A stretch of DNA of 8,063 bases, taken from the NCBI GenBank assembly GCA_964427955.1, contig CAYRWY010000278.1:1-8063 (forward strand). Reading direction: 5' to 3'. The stretch's first letter is position 1. Every line of letters begins with the position of its first letter. The translations under genes were made by a program, and so were the position numbers. This document shows positions 5,927 through 8,063 of this stretch, one piece after another. Under the pieces are notes generated by a model. That model did not search any database. It was given only the letters and a program-made list of their open reading frames with translations, and was not told the DNA's origin. The DNA is from JACRBK01 sp964427955 (GTDB lineage: Bacteria > Chloroflexota > Anaerolineae > Aggregatilineales > Aggregatilineaceae).

Positions 5927-5988
5927 TCTCTCTCTTCCCCTATTTTTCTCAGCGTGCTCTGCGATCTCTGCGTTGAAACCGCTTTTTT
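5927..5988 (-). repeat. 3'-end repeat, copy B (after the MBL-fold hydrolase)
   Basis: In minus orientation it reads AAAGCGGTTTCAACGCAGAG, then two more GCAGAG/GCTGAG-like units (ATCGCAGAG, CACGCTGAG) and a GGGGAAGAGAGAGA tract. It starts 7 bp after the hydrolase stop codon. The 18 bp at 5970-5987 are identical to 6920-6937 in copy C, and the pyrimidine tract also matches, so the two copies are homologous over about 55-60 bp with small indels. Confidence 0.85.
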
Positions 5989-5995
5989 CACGGCC

Positions 5996-6814
5996 TCACG
6001 CGGTTTCTTCCTCCGGCAGCGGGAAGTCGAGCGCTACGCCGACGCTGAGGCGCACGAACTGGTCGCCATAGGCATCCTTGAACTGCTGGATCGGGGTATC
6101 GCCCGTGCAGTGCGACGGCGCGATCTGCTCCACGTCCAGGTCTTGCAAGTCGCCGATGATCGCTTCCACCCCGCTGGGGCTGGTGTCCAGAAGGTGAAAG
6201 CCGCCCATCGCCAGCCGGATCGGCTGATCGGTCAGGGTGGCGGCCTGCCGCACGATCCGGACGATGCCGGGATGCGCGCACCCGGTCAGCACCACGACCC
6301 CGTCGGCGGTAGTGATCAGCAGGGCTTGTTCGGGAACCTCGCCGCCGGTCAGTTCCCCGGTGGTCGTAATCCCCGGCGCAATCTCCGTGCCCGGCTCGAC
6401 CTCGATCACCTCTCCGACCTCGCCCATTCGGTTTTTGAACTCCTGCGGAAATGAGGGCAGCACGTAGACGGTCTCCGGCTGGGCCCCGGCTTTGAACAGC
6501 CTGCTCACGCCGCCGGTATGATCCTCGTGGACGTGCGAGAAGATCAACTGCGTGATGCTGGCCGGATCGACGTCCAGCACGGCCATATTATACAATAAGG
6601 CGAGTCCGCTGGCCCCGGTGTCGAACAGGATTTTCTGCTCGCCGGTTTCGATGAGCGCCGCGAAGCCCCAATCCGCTTTGAGGCCGGGCTTATAGGCATA
6701 ATTGTCGTAGAGGATCGTAATCCGAACGGCGGTAGACAGGTTTTCCTCCTGCGCGGACACCCCGCGGGGCATGATCGCCAGCACCAACACCAGAATCAAC
6801 GCCAACCTGCGCAT
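5996..6814 (-). CDS. Secreted metallo-beta-lactamase-fold hydrolase (COG1237-like)
   Basis: A 272-residue protein. Residues 1-21 are a signal peptide (MRR, then LALILVLVLAIM, with a likely cut after GVSA), so the protein is exported. The mature part has the MBL metal motif SHVHEDHTGG (H94, H96, D98, H99), then TGCAHPGI (H181), GGFHLL (H207) and APSHCTGD (H235). GGFH and SHCTG are typical of the COG1237 branch, some of whose members are annotated as methanopterin-biosynthesis-related; export and context make that role unlikely here. The substrate is unknown. The ATG at 6814 is preferred over one at 6835 because GGAGGAGG lies 6 nt before it and the signal peptide then starts normally. The gene follows the second kinase on the same strand, but an intrinsic terminator separates them. 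Confidence 0.9.
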   Translation of the reverse strand: MRRLALILVLVLAIMPRGVSAQEENLSTAVRITILYDNYAYKPGLKADWGFAALIETGEQKILFDTGASGLALLYNMAVLDVDPASITQLIFSHVHEDHTGGVSRLFKAGAQPETVYVLPSFPQEFKNRMGEVGEVIEVEPGTEIAPGITTTGELTGGEVPEQALLITTADGVVVLTGCAHPGIVRIVRQAATLTDQPIRLAMGGFHLLDTSPSGVEAIIGDLQDLDVEQIAPSHCTGDTPIQQFKDAYGDQFVRLSVGVALDFPLPEEETA

Positions 6815-6820
6815 GGCTTC

Positions 6821-6828
6821 CCTCCTCC
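6821..6828 (-). promoter_or_regulatory. Strong ribosome-binding site fixing the hydrolase start
   Basis: GGAGGAGG on the minus strand lies 6 nt before the ATG at 6814. The in-frame ATG at 6835 has no such site. A TACAAT at 6858-6853 could be a -10 for this gene, but no -35 is visible at normal spacing. Confidence 0.8.
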
Positions 6829-6865
6829 AAACCATGAGCGGACAATACTCTCATTGTACACCAAC

Positions 6866-6888
6866 AAAAAAGAGGAGATTTCTCCTCT
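6866..6888 (-). terminator. Intrinsic terminator downstream of the cNMP-domain kinase
   Basis: On the minus strand an 8-bp stem AGAGGAGA / TCTCCTCT (6888-6881 with 6878-6871, 2-nt loop as drawn; 4 nt if the end pair opens) is followed by six T residues (6871-6866, the first shared with the stem). It lies about 48 bp past the kinase stop and directly continues repeat copy C, so the repeat and the terminator appear joined. Confidence 0.8.
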
Positions 6889-6937
6889 CTCTTTCCCCTG
6901 AACTTACTCTGCATTCTCCGCGTTGAAACCGCTTTTT
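6884..6937 (-). repeat. 3'-end repeat, copy C (after the cNMP-domain kinase)
   Basis: In minus orientation it reads AAAAAGCGGTTTCAACGCGG, then AGAATGCAGAG and a GGGGAAAGAGAGAGG tract. Its first bases overlap the kinase stop codon TAA (6938-6936). The best block, 6920-6937, is identical to 5970-5987. Confidence 0.85.
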
Positions 6938-8063
6938 ACGCCGCCTCGAAGTTGACCGGTAGCCGGATCGTGAACAACGTCCGCCCCGGGCGCGACTCGA
7001 AAGTGATCTCGCCCTTCTGCTTCTCCACGATGACGTTGTAGCAGATATTCAAGCCCAGCCCGGTCCCCTGCCCCGGTTTTTTGGTCGTGACGAACGGCTC
7101 GAACAGCACCGGCTGGATGTGCGGCGCAATGCCGGGACCGTTATCCTCGATCTCGACGCGAATCCAGCCGTCGCGCTCGTCCTGGCAGGCGGTGCGGATC
7201 GTGATCGTGCCCTGGCCGTCCAGGGCCGTGACGGCATTGTCCAGCAGGTTGGTCCACACCTGGTTCAGCTCGCGGCCATACGCCTGGATCGGGGGCACGT
7301 TCGGCCCGTACTCGCGCCGGACCTGGACGCCCTCGCCCAGCCGCCCGTTCAGGATCAGCAGCGTGCTGTCCAACCCTTCGTGGATGTCCACCGTCTGCAC
7401 CGGCGCCTGATCGAGATAGGCGTAACCCTTGAGCACGCCGACGATACGCGAAATGTGCGCCGACGCGCCGGAGATCTCCGCCAGCACGCCGTAGGCCGTG
7501 TACGCCGCGCACAGCCAGGCCAGCACGTCGCCGCCCGCCGCCGCGCCCACCTGGGCGATCACGTCGTCCAGCCGGGCCGCCGTCCAGTCCATCGCCGCCA
7601 GCACCGGCGCCAGTTCCCAGCCGTGGGCAATCTCGTGGGCCTCCAGCCAGCCTTCCAGCTCGTATTCGCGCGTGCTGCATTCCAGGGCGTTCAGGTGCAC
7701 GGGGTGTTCCGCCCGATCTTGGACCTCGTCCAGCAGCGCGTCGAGCGTCTGCCGCTGCACCGCGTCACAGGGGCGCTCCGCCAGCCGCATCTGGGCCGCC
7801 GCGAACTGGTCGAAGACCTCTTTGAACTGCCCGGTTCCGCGCTGAATCGCCGCCGCCGGGTTGTTGAGTTCGTGCGCGACGCCCGCCGTCAGGGCGTTCC
7901 AGTTGGTCATCAACTGCGCCTGGCGCAGCCGCGCCTCGGTCATCTGCTCGCGTTGGAGCACCACGTCCAGCACTTTGCGCGTCACCGCCGGGCAGGTCGC
8001 CAGCACTTCGGTGAACTGCTCGCGGTTCACGCCGATCAGAACGGCTTCGGTGCGCGCGCGGAC
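6936..8063 (-). CDS. Cyclic-nucleotide-domain sensor histidine kinase, C-terminal part (5' end beyond window)
   Basis: The frame is open to the right edge. The GTG at 8030 is not the true start: upstream in-frame codons read VRARTEAVLIG and continue into VNREQFTEVLATCPAVTRKVL, the C-terminal strand and helix of a cNMP-binding (CAP_ED) domain. Numbering from the GTG: a linker helix (about 20-42), H-box LTAGVAHELNNPAAAI with H53, an unusually long helical stretch (about 70-185), N-box NQVWTNLLDNAVTAL (N265), G1 DNGPGIA (296-302), LFEPFVTTKK, and G2 GQGTGLGL (320-327). No transmembrane segment is visible, so this part is cytoplasmic. It probably phosphorylates a receiver encoded elsewhere. The H-to-N-box distance (about 212 residues) is far above the 125 in the other kinase here. 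The repeat and terminator lie directly downstream. Confidence 0.92.
   Translation of the reverse strand, partial: VRARTEAVLIGVNREQFTEVLATCPAVTRKVLDVVLQREQMTEARLRQAQLMTNWNALTAGVAHELNNPAAAIQRGTGQFKEVFDQFAAAQMRLAERPCDAVQRQTLDALLDEVQDRAEHPVHLNALECSTREYELEGWLEAHEIAHGWELAPVLAAMDWTAARLDDVIAQVGAAAGGDVLAWLCAAYTAYGVLAEISGASAHISRIVGVLKGYAYLDQAPVQTVDIHEGLDSTLLILNGRLGEGVQVRREYGPNVPPIQAYGRELNQVWTNLLDNAVTALDGQGTITIRTACQDERDGWIRVEIEDNGPGIAPHIQPVLFEPFVTTKKPGQGTGLGLNICYNVIVEKQKGEITFESRPGRTLFTIRLPVNFEAA

Overview
The window is high-GC bacterial DNA with no phage, plasmid or insertion-sequence genes. Gene style (a membrane histidine kinase with separate receiver proteins, a cNMP-domain kinase, Pro/Ala-rich linkers, many palindromic intergenic repeats) suggests a Chloroflexota (Anaerolineae-like) chromosome. 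This is an inference from overall look, not from a marker gene.

Layout. Positions 1-250 hold no gene but two back-to-back palindromic repeat elements that share an end. Positions 251-3322 are a minus-strand three-gene signalling operon: a membrane histidine kinase (1745-3322), a receiver protein with a long Pro/Ala tail (975-1730) and a second receiver protein with a Pro/Ala/Lys head (304-978). It is closed by a strong intrinsic terminator at 251-277. A 237-bp AT-richer divergent intergenic region follows. On the plus strand lie a 31-residue arginine-rich small ORF with its own promoter and ribosome-binding site (3560-3655), a six-helix PAP2-superfamily membrane protein (3699-4481) and a PLP-dependent class I/II aminotransferase (4517-5824). 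Convergent to these on the minus strand are a secreted metallo-beta-lactamase-fold hydrolase (5996-6814) and the C-terminal part of a cyclic-nucleotide-domain histidine kinase that runs off the right edge (6936-8063).

How they may work together. The first three genes form a phosphorelay in which the kinase can phosphorylate two stand-alone receivers that have no output domain of their own. The small ORF, PAP2 protein and aminotransferase are closely spaced and probably co-transcribed, but no shared pathway can be read from sequence. Three genes (aminotransferase, hydrolase, second kinase) are each followed immediately by the same AAAGC..TTCAACGC.GAG motif in gene orientation, a dispersed 3'-end repeat.

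Most worth a second look: the RRxx-periodic micro-ORF, the mirror-image pair of receiver proteins meeting at an ATGA overlap, and the 3'-end repeat family, one copy of which is joined to an intrinsic terminator. I saw nothing that I can firmly call a new defence or mobile system.
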